NCBI RefSeq assembly: GCF_900155525.1
Contig: NZ_LT706952.1
Coordinates: forward strand, 754,406 to 818,405
Reading direction: 5' to 3'
DNA length: 64,000 nt
Source of the DNA: Mailhella massiliensis
GTDB lineage: Bacteria > Desulfobacterota > Desulfovibrionia > Desulfovibrionales > Desulfovibrionaceae
Numbering within the stretch: position 1 is the first letter of the stretch; every line of letters begins with the position of its first letter. Under the pieces are notes generated by a model. It ran no database searches and was not told where the DNA came from. It saw only the letters and a program-made list of their open reading frames with translations. Shown here piece after piece: positions 22,600 to 32,487 of this stretch. The position numbers and the translations under genes were made by a program.

Positions 22600-24696
22600 T
22601 CAGTCTTCCCGGACGTTGAGAATGACGGCTTCGCTTCTGAGCGGATTCACCTTGCCGAGGCGTACGCGCAGCTCCTGCCCGGGGAAGACCTTCTCCCCGA
22701 AAAGGGTGCGTTTGCCGCGCAGGCCGAGCTGCACTTCAGGAAGCTGCACGCTCACCCACATGTCGTTTTCCTCGGCCACTTCCGCCTTCCAGCAGCATTC
22801 CTCGCCGTGCAGGCGGGCCTGCTGCTGAATGTAGAGATACTTCCAGTAGCGGGGACGGAAACGCTGCACCTGCCCCGCGGCCTCGAGGCGTATGGAAAGG
22901 TGCATGAGCATGGACGAAAGCTCCTCGCGCGACCAGCGCGGACGGCCGCTTGCCAGCATGAAGAGAAGCTGCGCCTCATTCACGAGGTCGGTAAAGCGGC
23001 GCAGCGGAGAAGTGACCGGACTGTAGGCCGAAAGCCCCATGCCCGCATGGGGACGGGGCGAAACATCCAGAGAGGCCGCCACAAGAATACGCACCACGCG
23101 GGCGATATCCGGCGCGCTCTTCCACACGCCCGCGTATTCGCGGGGCACGGCCACATCCTGCGTGCGGAAAAGCAGCGGCACGTCGTTCTTCACCGCCCAT
23201 TCCGCCAGCACGGCATTGGCCACCACCATGAGTTCCGCAACCAGAAGCTGCGCCCTCGGCGCGGCGGGGATATCCTTTATCTTCACCACCACGTCCGCGC
23301 CCTCGCCTTCCAGCACGAAGTCGAGTTCCGGCCGCTCTATGATGACGGCGCCGTGCTCCACACGGCAGGCAAGGCGCTTCTCGCTCATGGCGCAGGCCAG
23401 ACGCAGGGCCTCGGCATAGGGGGAAGCCGCGTTTTCCGCACCGTCCAGCGCGGCCTCGCAATCGGGATAGGAAAGGTTTTTCTCTATCTTCACCGTGGCC
23501 GTACGGAAGGAACCTTCTCCGAGCGTGCCGTCCGGGGCGATGTGCGCGCCTATGATGAGCGCGGGGCGGGACTCGCCTTCAAAAAGACTGAACGCTCCCT
23601 CGCCGAGGGCCTCGGGCATCATGTGGCAGTTGCCCTCGGGCAGGTAGATGCTGGTGGCTCTGTGGAATACCGCACGGCCCAGCGGGCTTTCAAAGTTCCA
23701 GAGCTGCGCGGGGCAGGCCAGAGCCACTTCCACATCCCAGCCGCCGTCGGCGGAAGCCGATATGCGGAAGGCGTCGTCGATGTCGCGGGTGGTGGCGCTG
23801 TCGATGCTGATGAAGGCCGTATCCTCGGCGGGGGGCATGTTCTCCCCTTCCGCCACGGCGCGGCACAGGGCCTCCGTTTCCGCGGCAAAGGGCTTTTCCC
23901 AGTCCGTGCCCGCCTCATAGTCCGCGCGGTCCATCCAGAAATTGTAATGCTCAGGCACCAGGCCCCAGGTCATGGCAAGATAGAGCGCAAGGTACGGATC
24001 GTCCGGCAGGCCCTTGGTCACCTGCTTCCAGAGCGCTTCGTCCTCCACGGTTTCCGGGTCTATCATGCGGGCGCGGAGCATCTTTTCCAGGCGCTGCCGC
24101 ACGGCCTCATCCGGCGCCGTGGAAATATCGGGCGCGGCGTGGCGGCCGACTCTCGCCTCCCACAGACGGCGGAACCAGTCCGCACCGCCGCAGACCATGG
24201 CCTCGCGCACGCGCGCCGCCTCTTCCGCCTGACGGCGCGACTCCACGGTGGCGGCATCGTAAATTTCAAATACCGGAGGCTGAAAGCGGAAATGCGTCTT
24301 GCACTGCAGAAGCGCCCTGCCGCAGGCCGCCACGGTATCGGCATCCGGGCTGGTATAGCCGAGTTCCGCAAACCATTCGGCCGGAGCCTTGTCCAGTTCG
24401 CCCTGGGCCATTTCCCACAGTTCCATGGGCGCGGCTTCCGAGGCAAGGCGTTCGCGCCGCTCCCGGTGCCTGTTCAGGATGTCCACCACGGCGTCCTTGC
24501 TCTGCTGCGGGCCGTAGGCAGGCCCCGCCCAGGGGAGTATGCGGGAGGCGGACAGTGTGGTTTCGCGGCGATTGGGCAGAAAAAGGCGCAGCTTGCCCTT
24601 CTGCTCTTCCATCACCCACGCGATCTGGGGTTCGTTCCCCTGCATGAATTCCACAATACAGCCCGCGCCGGGGTACTGCACGATATGCGATGCCAT
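22600..24696 (-). CDS. RNase II/RNase R family exoribonuclease
   Basis: 698 residues from ATG 24696 (MASHIVQYPGAGCIVEFMQG) with AGGAAG. The RNB catalytic block is ISIDSATTRDIDDAFRIS, with the aspartates that bind magnesium; further on are LPEGNCHMMPEALGEGAFSL and SPLRRFTDLVNEAQLLFML, ending in an S1-like region. It degrades RNA 3' to 5'. The N-terminal half differs from E. coli Rnb and Rnr, so I do not assign either symbol. It ends about 70 bases before the M23 gene start. Confidence 0.88.
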   Translation of the reverse strand: MASHIVQYPGAGCIVEFMQGNEPQIAWVMEEQKGKLRLFLPNRRETTLSASRILPWAGPAYGPQQSKDAVVDILNRHRERRERLASEAAPMELWEMAQGELDKAPAEWFAELGYTSPDADTVAACGRALLQCKTHFRFQPPVFEIYDAATVESRRQAEEAARVREAMVCGGADWFRRLWEARVGRHAAPDISTAPDEAVRQRLEKMLRARMIDPETVEDEALWKQVTKGLPDDPYLALYLAMTWGLVPEHYNFWMDRADYEAGTDWEKPFAAETEALCRAVAEGENMPPAEDTAFISIDSATTRDIDDAFRISASADGGWDVEVALACPAQLWNFESPLGRAVFHRATSIYLPEGNCHMMPEALGEGAFSLFEGESRPALIIGAHIAPDGTLGEGSFRTATVKIEKNLSYPDCEAALDGAENAASPYAEALRLACAMSEKRLACRVEHGAVIIERPELDFVLEGEGADVVVKIKDIPAAPRAQLLVAELMVVANAVLAEWAVKNDVPLLFRTQDVAVPREYAGVWKSAPDIARVVRILVAASLDVSPRPHAGMGLSAYSPVTSPLRRFTDLVNEAQLLFMLASGRPRWSREELSSMLMHLSIRLEAAGQVQRFRPRYWKYLYIQQQARLHGEECCWKAEVAEENDMWVSVQLPEVQLGLRGKRTLFGEKVFPGQELRVRLGKVNPLRSEAVILNVRED

Positions 24697-24861
24697 GTTT
24701 TCTTCCTGAAAGAATAAAATAAGTTGCCCGAACACCAGGAAAAAGACGCAAAGCCCGCGCCGCGCCGTCCTGCGCCCCGCGCCGGAACAGACGGCAGAGA
24801 AACGCAATGCAGCCCGGAAAGGACAAAGACGCCGGAGGGACGCCCCCCGAAAAGGGGACGA

Positions 24862-24892
24862 GCGCGCCGGGCACACGACATGCCCGGCGCGC
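24862..24892 (-). terminator. Terminator hairpin of the AICAR transformylase gene
   Basis: GCGCGCCGGGCA (24862-24873) pairs perfectly with TGCCCGGCGCGC (24881-24892), just past the stop at 24899; no T-run. Confidence 0.65.
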
Positions 24893-24898
24893 ATGAAA

Positions 24899-26173
24899 TC
24901 AGTGCTTGAAGGAGCGCTGGCCGGTATAGACCATGGCCACCTGCGGTTCATGTTCGTTGCAGGCCTGCACCACTTCCCAGTCGCGGATGGAGCCGCCGGG
25001 GTGGGCGATGGCCGTCACGCCCTGAGCCATGACCACGTCCACGCCGTCGCGGAAGGGGAAGAAGCCGTCGGACACCACCACGGAACCGATGAGCCCGCCC
25101 TTGTTTTCCCGCGTTTCACGGTTGATCTCTTCCAGAAGAGCGGCGGATTCGGCATCGGCAAGGGCCTTCTGCTGCAGCTCGTACAGGGAAAGACCGGTGC
25201 GCTTGAAGCAGAGCACGTCGGCATACTTGGTGTAGGCCTTGTGGATGGCCAGCTCCGCACAGCCCACGCGGTCCTGTTCGCCGGTACCGATGGCCACGGT
25301 GGCGCCGTTGCGCGCAAAGATGACGGAGTTGGAGGTCACGCCGGCTTCCACGGCCCAGGCGAAGAGCAGATCTTCCGCTTCCTGCTCCGTGGGCTTGCGG
25401 GCAGTGAACACGGTGCCGTCCTTCTTCGCGCCGGTGGCGGGAATGAAGTCTTCCACGCTGTTTATGCGGTTCACGAAGGACTTCTGCATCACGATGCCGC
25501 CGTCGGTGAGGCTCTTGAAGTCGAGCATGGGAATGCCCTTGAGCTCTTCGAGACGGGCAAGGCCGGGCAGCTCGAAAATGCGGAGGTTCTTGCGGCCCTT
25601 GAGCACGTCCACCACGCCTTCTTCAAAGGCGGGGGCGGCCACCACTTCGAAATACTGGGAGGCGATGAGTTCCGCGCACTTCATGTCCAGCGGACGGTTC
25701 ACCACCACCGCGCCGCCGAAGGCCGCGATGCGGTCGCACCAGAAGGCGTTGTTCAGCGCGTCGAAAAGCGTGTCGGCCCAGGCCGCGCCGCAGGGATTGT
25801 TGTGCTTCAGAATGGCGGCGGCAGGCTTTCTGGAAAGATACTGAAGAATGTTGCAGGCGTTGTCCACGTCGGTGAGGTTGGTCTTGCCCGGATGCTTGCC
25901 CGACTGCACCATCTGCTCTTCCGTCAGCGCGGAAACGATGCCCTGCTTCGGGGAACGCCACTTGAGATTCGCCACCTTGTTCTCGCCTTCCACGAATTCA
26001 TAGAGCGCGGCGGGCTGATCGGGGTTTTCGCCGTAGCGCAGGCCGCGCACTTCGCCGCCCATCTCCCAGGTGCGCTTGTGGTAGGTAAGCACGCTGTCTC
26101 CCAGCGTGATGGTCATGGTATCGGGGAAACCGTCCGCAACGATGGTGCGATACATATCCTTGAGTTCGCTCAT
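24899..26173 (-). CDS. Stand-alone AICAR transformylase (PurH C-terminal type)
   Basis: 424 residues from ATG 26173 (MSELKDMYRTIVADGFPDTM). It has LRYGENPDQPAALYEF, the catalytic KHNNPCGAAWADTL, CDRIAAFGGAVVVNRPLD and DGFFPFRDGVDVVMAQGVTA, all from the transformylase half of PurH. The N-terminal IMP cyclohydrolase half is absent. It formylates AICAR in the penultimate step of purine synthesis; cyclisation must use another enzyme. Split purH is known in Desulfovibrio-type bacteria. Confidence 0.9.
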   Translation of the reverse strand: MSELKDMYRTIVADGFPDTMTITLGDSVLTYHKRTWEMGGEVRGLRYGENPDQPAALYEFVEGENKVANLKWRSPKQGIVSALTEEQMVQSGKHPGKTNLTDVDNACNILQYLSRKPAAAILKHNNPCGAAWADTLFDALNNAFWCDRIAAFGGAVVVNRPLDMKCAELIASQYFEVVAAPAFEEGVVDVLKGRKNLRIFELPGLARLEELKGIPMLDFKSLTDGGIVMQKSFVNRINSVEDFIPATGAKKDGTVFTARKPTEQEAEDLLFAWAVEAGVTSNSVIFARNGATVAIGTGEQDRVGCAELAIHKAYTKYADVLCFKRTGLSLYELQQKALADAESAALLEEINRETRENKGGLIGSVVVSDGFFPFRDGVDVVMAQGVTAIAHPGGSIRDWEVVQACNEHEPQVAMVYTGQRSFKH

Positions 26174-26400
26174 GTCAACTCCGCACTGCGAAAGAATGTT
26201 TGGAAGCCCCTCCCGCGGCCCGAGCCGCGTGACGGCGAAAGAGGCGCGGCCGCCCGCACCTCGGGGAAACCGCTTTTTTATCATAAAAATTAATGGCGGG
26301 CAAATTGCCCCTTTCCCGCTCCGCAGGCGGGACGCGCAGAATTCATTTGCCCGCGCCCGCCTTGCGGGGTATAAGGGGGCACTCCAGAAAGAGGACTGCA

Positions 26401-26742
26401 ATGGAAAACATGCTGCTGAAAATGGCCCGCCAGCTCAACGCCATGGACGAGGCCTCCCTCATGGCCCTGTGGAACAAGTATCTGCAACGGGTTCAGGATT
26501 TCGACGGTTCCCGAGAGTGGGAAGAGGCCGCCATCGTACTTTCCCTTCTTCAGGCCGTACGGGGCAAGAACCAGCTTTTCAACACCAAGTGGGAAGAACG
26601 GGAAGCCATGCGCAAAAATCCGCCCGAACCCCGGCACGAGGATCTGCGCCCCTGGCGGCGTATGCCCGAAAAGCCCGAGGAAGAAAAGAAGGCCCCCGCA
26701 AGGCAGGCCACGGTGCTGCCCTTCCGCCCGAAAAGCTCCTGA
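26401..26742 (+). CDS. Conserved small hypothetical protein
   Basis: 113 residues from ATG 26401 (MENMLLKMARQLNAMDEASL), AGAGGA eight bases upstream. A helical N-terminal 65 residues (LMALWNKYLQRVQDFDGSRE, EEAAIVLSLLQAVRGKNQLF) and a proline/glutamate/lysine-rich tail ending LPFRPKSS. No signal or membrane span. It faces a terminator at 26755-26785. No family recognised; the ribosome site and codon pattern support a real gene. The following 26786-27172 shows nothing I can name. Confidence 0.7.
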   Translation: MENMLLKMARQLNAMDEASLMALWNKYLQRVQDFDGSREWEEAAIVLSLLQAVRGKNQLFNTKWEEREAMRKNPPEPRHEDLRPWRRMPEKPEEEKKAPARQATVLPFRPKSS

Positions 26743-26754
26743 CCTTCCCCGTGT

Positions 26755-26785
26755 CCGCCGCACAGGCTTCGTGCGGCGGGCGCTT
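26755..26785 (+). terminator. Terminator
   Basis: CCGCCGCAC and GTGCGGCGG pair around AGGCTTC, followed by GCGCTTTT. Confidence 0.65.
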
Positions 26786-27172
26786 TTGCCCCGCACGCGC
26801 GGCGAAGGCGAATCTGCCTGCCAAAAGAGCGCGGCGCTTCGCCGCCTCCGGCCTCTGCGGAAAGATCTGCCGGGGGCCGGTCGAGCCTGATCCGGGAGCA
26901 TTCCCGCTTCAGGGCCTTTCTCTTTTCCTGCGCAGAAAAACGTGCCGCTCCGCGCCTCCCTCCGGGAGCCCTCATCCCTGCTTGCGGCCCGCAGCGCTGC
27001 CCCCCCATACCGGGTTCCCGCCCGTAACCGTCCGCGCCGCACGGAGAAAAATACCTGCCGAAGGCGGGCCGCTTTCCCCTGAGACAGACCAGTCCCCGCA
27101 TTCTGTCGCCGGAGAACACGCCGGAACCGTTGTTTCCTTCCGAAAAGGCGCTCCCCCTCGCAGGACGGAAGA

Positions 27173-28120
27173 CTACTTTTTCTGACAGTGCGGACACCAC
27201 ACCGTGGTGCGTCCCGCCACAGGGGCGGAAACAAGCTTTTTTCCGCACACAAGGCATTTCTCTCCGGCTCTGCCGTACACGAAGAAGCGGTTCTGAAAGG
27301 CCCCTACATCGCCCTTTGCGGTACGGTAATCGCGTATGGAACTGCCGCATTCGCGTATGGAGGCAAGCAGCACCTCGACAAGGGCGCGGTGCAGCTTCGC
27401 CAGCCTTGGCGGAGAAAGCTTTTTCCCCGGCGTGTCGGGCCGTATGCCTGCGCGGAAAAGACTCTCGTCCGCATAAATGTTGCCCACTCCCGCCACTACG
27501 GACTGATCGAGCAGCAGCGCCTTCACGGCCCGACCGGAAGAAAAACGCGAGGCAAAGGCTTCCTCCGTCATTTCCAGAGGTTCCGGCCCCAGCTTCTTCC
27601 AGAAGTCCCACCCTTCCAGCTCATCCGCACACACGGCCCGCACCTGACCGAACTTGCGCGCATCGTCGAAGAACACGCGCCTTCCGTCATCCAGCGTAAG
27701 AATGACGCGGGTATGCCTTTCCGGTTCCTTATCCGCGCCGTACACGAAAAGCCGCCCCGTCATGCGCAGATGAAAGGCAAGGGCCGTCACCTCCCGCGGC
27801 GTTTTTCCTAAAAGGGATGGCCGCCCCTGTTCCATGCCGCAAGCCGTATAGAAAAGCGGCCAGAGCGAAGAGGCATGGGGAACGGGAATTTCCTCCTCCG
27901 CTTCCGGGGGAAGGGCAGCCTCCTGAGAAAGATACAGAAAAAGCAGCTTGCCCCGCCTGCCCGTACCGCGGATGACGGGCCGCCGTTCCGCCACGTCGCC
28001 GGGGGCCGTCAGTCCCTGCCACGATCCCTGGTTCAGCACATCCACGGCCGCAATGCGCCGCCCGCATATCTGCGGCGCAAGCGTGCGCGCCACGGTTTCC
28101 ACTTCCGGCAGTTCCGGCAT
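27173..28120 (-). CDS. mutM: Formamidopyrimidine-DNA glycosylase MutM/Fpg
   Basis: 315 residues. The catalytic N-terminal PELPEVETVARTL (Pro2, Glu3), DDARKFGQVRAV, the helix-two-turn-helix VVAGVGNIYADESLFRAGI, and the C-terminal zinc finger CLVCG...CPHCQKK are all present. It excises oxidised purines and nicks the strand. It is about 40 residues longer than usual because of an extra segment (about 65-108) between LLFLYL and the conserved FHLRMTG. Confidence 0.93.
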   Translation of the reverse strand: MPELPEVETVARTLAPQICGRRIAAVDVLNQGSWQGLTAPGDVAERRPVIRGTGRRGKLLFLYLSQEAALPPEAEEEIPVPHASSLWPLFYTACGMEQGRPSLLGKTPREVTALAFHLRMTGRLFVYGADKEPERHTRVILTLDDGRRVFFDDARKFGQVRAVCADELEGWDFWKKLGPEPLEMTEEAFASRFSSGRAVKALLLDQSVVAGVGNIYADESLFRAGIRPDTPGKKLSPPRLAKLHRALVEVLLASIRECGSSIRDYRTAKGDVGAFQNRFFVYGRAGEKCLVCGKKLVSAPVAGRTTVWCPHCQKK

Positions 28121-28358
28121 GTTCCTTCCTTGCAGATCTGATGTTTGTCGCGTGAAGACGCCCGCTTCTTCCGCGCTCCCGTCCCTGAAATGTTCATCGC
28201 CCAGGCAGTCTCCGCGAGGCCTCCAGGCGAGCGTTTCCTGCGGACTGATGCGCCTGCACGGCCGGGCATCCTCAAAAGGCGCGGCGCCGCGCTGTTCCGA
28301 AAGGCGGAAGAGAACCTTCTCTCCGGTCTTCTTCTCTTATCCGGCTTCGACAGGCACA

Positions 28359-28400
28359 AAAGAAAAAGCGGGAAAGAAAGCGAACGCTTCCCTCCCCGCC
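28359..28400 (-). terminator. Terminator downstream of alaS
   Basis: On the minus strand GCGGGGAGGGAAGCG, a TTCG loop and CTTTCTTTCCCGC pair with small bulges and run into TTTTTCTTTT. The rest of 28121-28436 holds no gene I can support. Confidence 0.6.
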
Positions 28401-28436
28401 GTCGTTCAGACGGACATGCAGGACCCCGAAGGCCCC

Positions 28437-31091
28437 TTAGCCCGCAATCTTCGCTCTGAGGATGCGGAAGGCCTCGTCGATGCCTTCGGCATTGTTGCCG
28501 CCGGCCTGGGCCTGATCCGGGCGACCGCCGCCGGAACCGCCGATGGCGGCGGCCACATCCCTGATGAGGGCGGGAGCGGTGAAGCGGTCGTGCAGGTCTT
28601 TGGAAACGTAGAGTATCATCTGCACCTTGCCGCCGTCTTCCGCCACAAGGCAGGCCACGCCGGAAGGCATCTTGGAACGCACGTCGTCCATCATTTCGCG
28701 CAGGGCCTTCACGTTCATGGAACCGGCTTTGGCGGCCAGCACCTTCACGCCGGACACTTCCTCCACGGCGGACATGACATCGCCCCGGCTCGCGGCCTGA
28801 GCCTTGTCCAGTTCCTTGCGCAGGGTCTTGATTTCCTTCTGCATGGCGTCCACGCGGGAGGCGAGATCGGAAGAACGGACCTTGAGCATGGAACTCAGCG
28901 CGCCGAGTTCCGCACGGCGTTCCGCCATGACCTTGTAGGCGTTCCAGCCCGTGGCGGCCTCGATACGGCGCACGCCTGCGGCCACGCCGCCTTCGGAAAG
29001 AATGACGAAGAAGCCGGCCTGACCGGTACGGGAAAGATGGGTACCGCCGCAAAGTTCCATGGAGCAGGGTTCCGCTCCTTCGCCGCCCATGCTGACCACG
29101 CGCACCTTGTCGCCGTACTTTTCATTGAACAGCGCCATGGCGCCGCACTTCACGGCTTCGTCGTGGTCCATTTCGCGGGTGGTCACGGGGTAGTCGGCCA
29201 TGATCATGGCGTTCACCTCGCGTTCCACGGCGGCGATTTCCTCTTCCGTCATGGCCGCAATGTGGGTGAAGTCGAAGCGCAGATGATCCGGGCCCACGGA
29301 GGAACCGGCCTGATGCACATGCGTGCCCAGCACCTTGCGCAGGGCGGCCTGAAGAAGATGGGTGCAGGAGTGGTTGCGGGCGGCGGCCATGCGTTCGCCT
29401 TCCGTCACTTCCATGGACACTTCCTGTTCGGCGCGGATGATGCCTTCCTCCACCTCGATCTGTTCCACGGTAAGGGTGGGCATGGGCTTCAGGGTATCGG
29501 TGACGCGGGCCCTGCCCTCTTCCGTGGTCAGGATGCCGGTATCGCCGCTCTGGCCGCCGGAAGCGCCGTAGAAGGGAGTCTGAAGCGTGACGACGTAGCC
29601 CTTTGCTCCGGCTTCCAGGCTTTCCACGGGGAGCGCGTCTTCATCCATAAGCGCCACGATGCGGCTTTCGGCCGTGAGAGAACCGTAACCCACGAATTCC
29701 GACTGCATCCCTTCTTCAAGCAGGGTGCGGAAGCGGGCCGCGAGATCCTTTTCGCCGGAACCCTTCCACGCCGCGCGGGCGCGGGCGCGCTGCTCCTGCA
29801 TCTTTTCGGCAAAGCCTTCTTCGTCCACGGTGAAGCCGCGCTTGTAGGCCACGTCGGACACGATATCCAGCGGGAAGCCGTAGGTGTCGTTCAAACGGAA
29901 GGCCACTTCGCCGGGAATGACCGTCCTGCCTTCGGCGGCAAGGGCGGCAAGTTCGCTGTCGAGAAGAGCAAGGCCCTTGTCCAGCGTGACGCGGAAGCGG
30001 TTTTCCTCCTCGAACACCACGCGGGAAAGAAATTCGGCGTGTTCGCGAAGTTCGGGGTAATCGTCGCCCATGACTTCCACCACCTTGCCCACGGTCTTGT
30101 AGAGGAAGGCCTCATGCAGACCCATGAGCGTGCCGAAACGCAGAGCGCGGCGGATGAGGCGGCGCAGAACGTAACCGCGGCCTTCGTTGGAAGGCAGAAT
30201 ACCGTCGGCGATCATGAAGGCGGCGGCGCGGCTGTGGTCGGCAATGACGCGGAGCGCGGTGTCCACATCGTTGGTGTCGGGAGCGGAGAAGCTGTAGGTC
30301 ACGCCCGCAATGGAAGCGGCATACTGAATGATGTCCTGGAAGAGATCGCAGTCGAAGTTGGAACGCTTGCCCTGGCACACGGCCGCAATGCGTTCAAGGC
30401 CCATGCCGGTATCGATGTTGGGATGTTCCAGCGGCACGCGCACGCCGGGTTCCTTCTGGTCGTACTGGGTGAACACAAGGTTCCAGATTTCCAGGAAGCG
30501 GTCGCAGTCGCACTTGCCGATGCCGCAGTCCGGTCCGCAGGCCATGTCCTCGCCCTGGTCGATGTAGATTTCCGAGCAGGGGCCGCAGGGGCCGGTATCG
30601 CCCATGGTCCAGAAGTTGTCCTTCTCGCCCATGCGGGTGATGTGGTCGGCGGGCATACCCGCGATTTCCTGCCACAGTTTGTAGGCTTCGTCGTCGTTCT
30701 CGTACACGGTGACGTAGAGCTTGTCCTTGGGCAGTTTCAGTTCTTCGGTGACGAAGGTCCACGCAAAGGTGATGGCTTCGCGCTTGAAGTAGTAGGCAAA
30801 GGAGAAGTTGCCCAGCATTTCGAAGAAGGTGTGGTGGCGGGCGGTACGGCCCACGTTCTCAAGGTCGTTGTGCTTGCCGGACACGCGCAGGCACTTCTGC
30901 GAGGTGGCGGCGCAGCGGTAGGAGCGGCGCTCCTGACCGAGGTAGAGCTTCTTGAACTGCACCATGCCCGCGTTGGTGAAGAGCAGCGTGGGGTCGTCTT
31001 TCGGCACAAGGGAAGAGGACGGCACGACGGCGTGACCGTTCTTTTCAAAAAATTCCAGAAACTTTCTGCGGATTTCCTTAGCGGTGAGCAT
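28437..31091 (-). CDS. alaS: Alanine-tRNA ligase
   Basis: 884 residues, full length. Class II core with [20 protein letters not shown], the [20 protein letters not shown] motif and [14 protein letters not shown]; editing domain with [12 protein letters not shown] and the zinc-site CGGTH; C-terminal DHHA1-like domain ([15 protein letters not shown]). It charges tRNA-Ala and clears serine mischarging. A stable hairpin sits about 40 bases upstream (31129-31160). Confidence 0.97.
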   Translation of the reverse strand: MLTAKEIRRKFLEFFEKNGHAVVPSSSLVPKDDPTLLFTNAGMVQFKKLYLGQERRSYRCAATSQKCLRVSGKHNDLENVGRTARHHTFFEMLGNFSFAYYFKREAITFAWTFVTEELKLPKDKLYVTVYENDDEAYKLWQEIAGMPADHITRMGEKDNFWTMGDTGPCGPCSEIYIDQGEDMACGPDCGIGKCDCDRFLEIWNLVFTQYDQKEPGVRVPLEHPNIDTGMGLERIAAVCQGKRSNFDCDLFQDIIQYAASIAGVTYSFSAPDTNDVDTALRVIADHSRAAAFMIADGILPSNEGRGYVLRRLIRRALRFGTLMGLHEAFLYKTVGKVVEVMGDDYPELREHAEFLSRVVFEEENRFRVTLDKGLALLDSELAALAAEGRTVIPGEVAFRLNDTYGFPLDIVSDVAYKRGFTVDEEGFAEKMQEQRARARAAWKGSGEKDLAARFRTLLEEGMQSEFVGYGSLTAESRIVALMDEDALPVESLEAGAKGYVVTLQTPFYGASGGQSGDTGILTTEEGRARVTDTLKPMPTLTVEQIEVEEGIIRAEQEVSMEVTEGERMAAARNHSCTHLLQAALRKVLGTHVHQAGSSVGPDHLRFDFTHIAAMTEEEIAAVEREVNAMIMADYPVTTREMDHDEAVKCGAMALFNEKYGDKVRVVSMGGEGAEPCSMELCGGTHLSRTGQAGFFVILSEGGVAAGVRRIEAATGWNAYKVMAERRAELGALSSMLKVRSSDLASRVDAMQKEIKTLRKELDKAQAASRGDVMSAVEEVSGVKVLAAKAGSMNVKALREMMDDVRSKMPSGVACLVAEDGGKVQMILYVSKDLHDRFTAPALIRDVAAAIGGSGGGRPDQAQAGGNNAEGIDEAFRILRAKIAG

Positions 31092-31128
31092 ATATTCTCC
31101 GATGGGCGGAAGCCCTCAACATGAACAT

Positions 31129-31160
31129 GGGGGAAGAAACTTCTTCCCCCCGTCTTTTTT
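31129..31160. promoter_or_regulatory. Hairpin in the alaS leader / recA-alaS spacer
   Basis: GGGGGAAGAA (31129-31138) pairs perfectly with TTCTTCCCCC (31141-31150) around AC. A T-run follows only on the plus strand, so for minus-strand transcription it is a leader hairpin before alaS or an imperfect recA terminator. Confidence 0.45.
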
Positions 31161-31220
31161 CGTGATGGTCCGCGCAGCGGCCTCTTCTTCATAGGAAGAA
31201 CCCGGCGCGGAATGAAATTC

Positions 31221-32309
31221 CTAGTAGGCCTCGTCGTAGCTGTCTTCGTCGCCGGGCACTTCGGGCGCGGGCGCTGCGGAGAGAGCCTGATCCGTACCGA
31301 AACCGAGATGTTCCTTGACCTTGGCCTCGATTTCATCGCGCAGGGCGATGTTCTCGTTCAGAAGATCGCGCACTCTTTCGCGGCCCTGGCCGAGCTTTTC
31401 GTCGCCGTAGGCGAACCATGCGCCGCTCTTGTCCACAATGCCCGCATCCACGGCCATGTCGAGGATTTCGCCCGCACGGGAAATGCCCGTCCCCCAGATG
31501 ATGTCGAACTTGGCTTCGCGGAAGGGCGGGGCCATCTTGTTCTTCACCACCTTCACGCGGGTGAGGGAGCCGTAGGCTTCCTCCCTGTCCTTCAGAGTCT
31601 GCACGCGGCGGATGTCCATGCGCACGGAGCTGTAGAACTTGAGGGCGTTGCCGCCGGTGGTGGTTTCGGGGCTGCCGTAACCCATCTGGCCTATCTTCAT
31701 GCGGATCTGGTTGATGAAGATCACGCAGGTGCGGGACTTGTGGATGGTGCCGGTGAGCTTTCTCATGGCGTGGGACATGAGGCGTGCCTGACTGCCCACC
31801 TGGGTTTCGCCCATGGCGCCGTCGAGTTCCGCCTGAGGAATGAGGGCGGCCACGGAGTCGATGACCACGATGTCCACCGCGCCGGAACGTACCAGCATGT
31901 CGGCGATGTCGAGCGCCTGTTCGCCGTGATCGGGCTGGGAAATGAGCAGTTCGTCGGTCTTGACGCCGAGGCGGGCCGCATAGGTGACATCCAGAGCGTG
32001 TTCCGCGTCGATGAAGGCGGCCACGCCGCCCTGCTTCTGGCATTCCGCGATGATGTGGAGCGTGAGCGTCGTCTTGCCCGAGGATTCCGGGCCGTAGATT
32101 TCGGTCACGCGGCCGCGCGGCACGCCGCCGATACCAAGCGCCAGATCGAGGCCGATGGAACCGGTGGGGATGACGGGCACATGAACGTGCGCCCCGTCGG
32201 ACAGCTTCATGACCGCGCCCTGGCCGTACTTGCGTTCAATGGTGCTGAGGGCGGTCTTGAGCGCTTCGCGGCGGGCGTCTTCCGCGGAAACAAGAGGCTT
32301 TTTCGCCAT
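31221..32309 (-). CDS. recA: Recombinase RecA
   Basis: 362 residues from ATG 32309 ([20 protein letters not shown]) after AGAGGAG. Walker [10 protein letters not shown], the LexA/co-protease region, L1 loop and L2 loop ([20 protein letters not shown]) are intact. The C-terminus is acidic ([13 protein letters not shown]). It performs homologous strand exchange and SOS induction. It precedes alaS in the same orientation. Confidence 0.98.
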   Translation of the reverse strand: MAKKPLVSAEDARREALKTALSTIERKYGQGAVMKLSDGAHVHVPVIPTGSIGLDLALGIGGVPRGRVTEIYGPESSGKTTLTLHIIAECQKQGGVAAFIDAEHALDVTYAARLGVKTDELLISQPDHGEQALDIADMLVRSGAVDIVVIDSVAALIPQAELDGAMGETQVGSQARLMSHAMRKLTGTIHKSRTCVIFINQIRMKIGQMGYGSPETTTGGNALKFYSSVRMDIRRVQTLKDREEAYGSLTRVKVVKNKMAPPFREAKFDIIWGTGISRAGEILDMAVDAGIVDKSGAWFAYGDEKLGQGRERVRDLLNENIALRDEIEAKVKEHLGFGTDQALSAAPAPEVPGDEDSYDEAY

Positions 32310-32487
32310 GGATGAACTCCTCTGAGAGAGATTCCTTGTCGTGCCGGACTTTCGAGCCGGCAGCAAGGTGCCTTGCGCGGCCTTTTCCGAAAAGAAAAGC
32401 CGGAAGTCGACAAACATTAGCAAAAGCCCGGCCCGTGGGCAAGAGAAACACTTGCCAGCGCTTCGCTTACCATCTATCTAAAGAGCC

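Noticed and set aside
27948-31124. Open frame of over 1000 codons antisense to alaS and mutM
   Set aside because: It mirrors alaS codon structure, has His/Gly/Val-rich composition typical of the reverse of GC-rich genes, and has no ribosome site.
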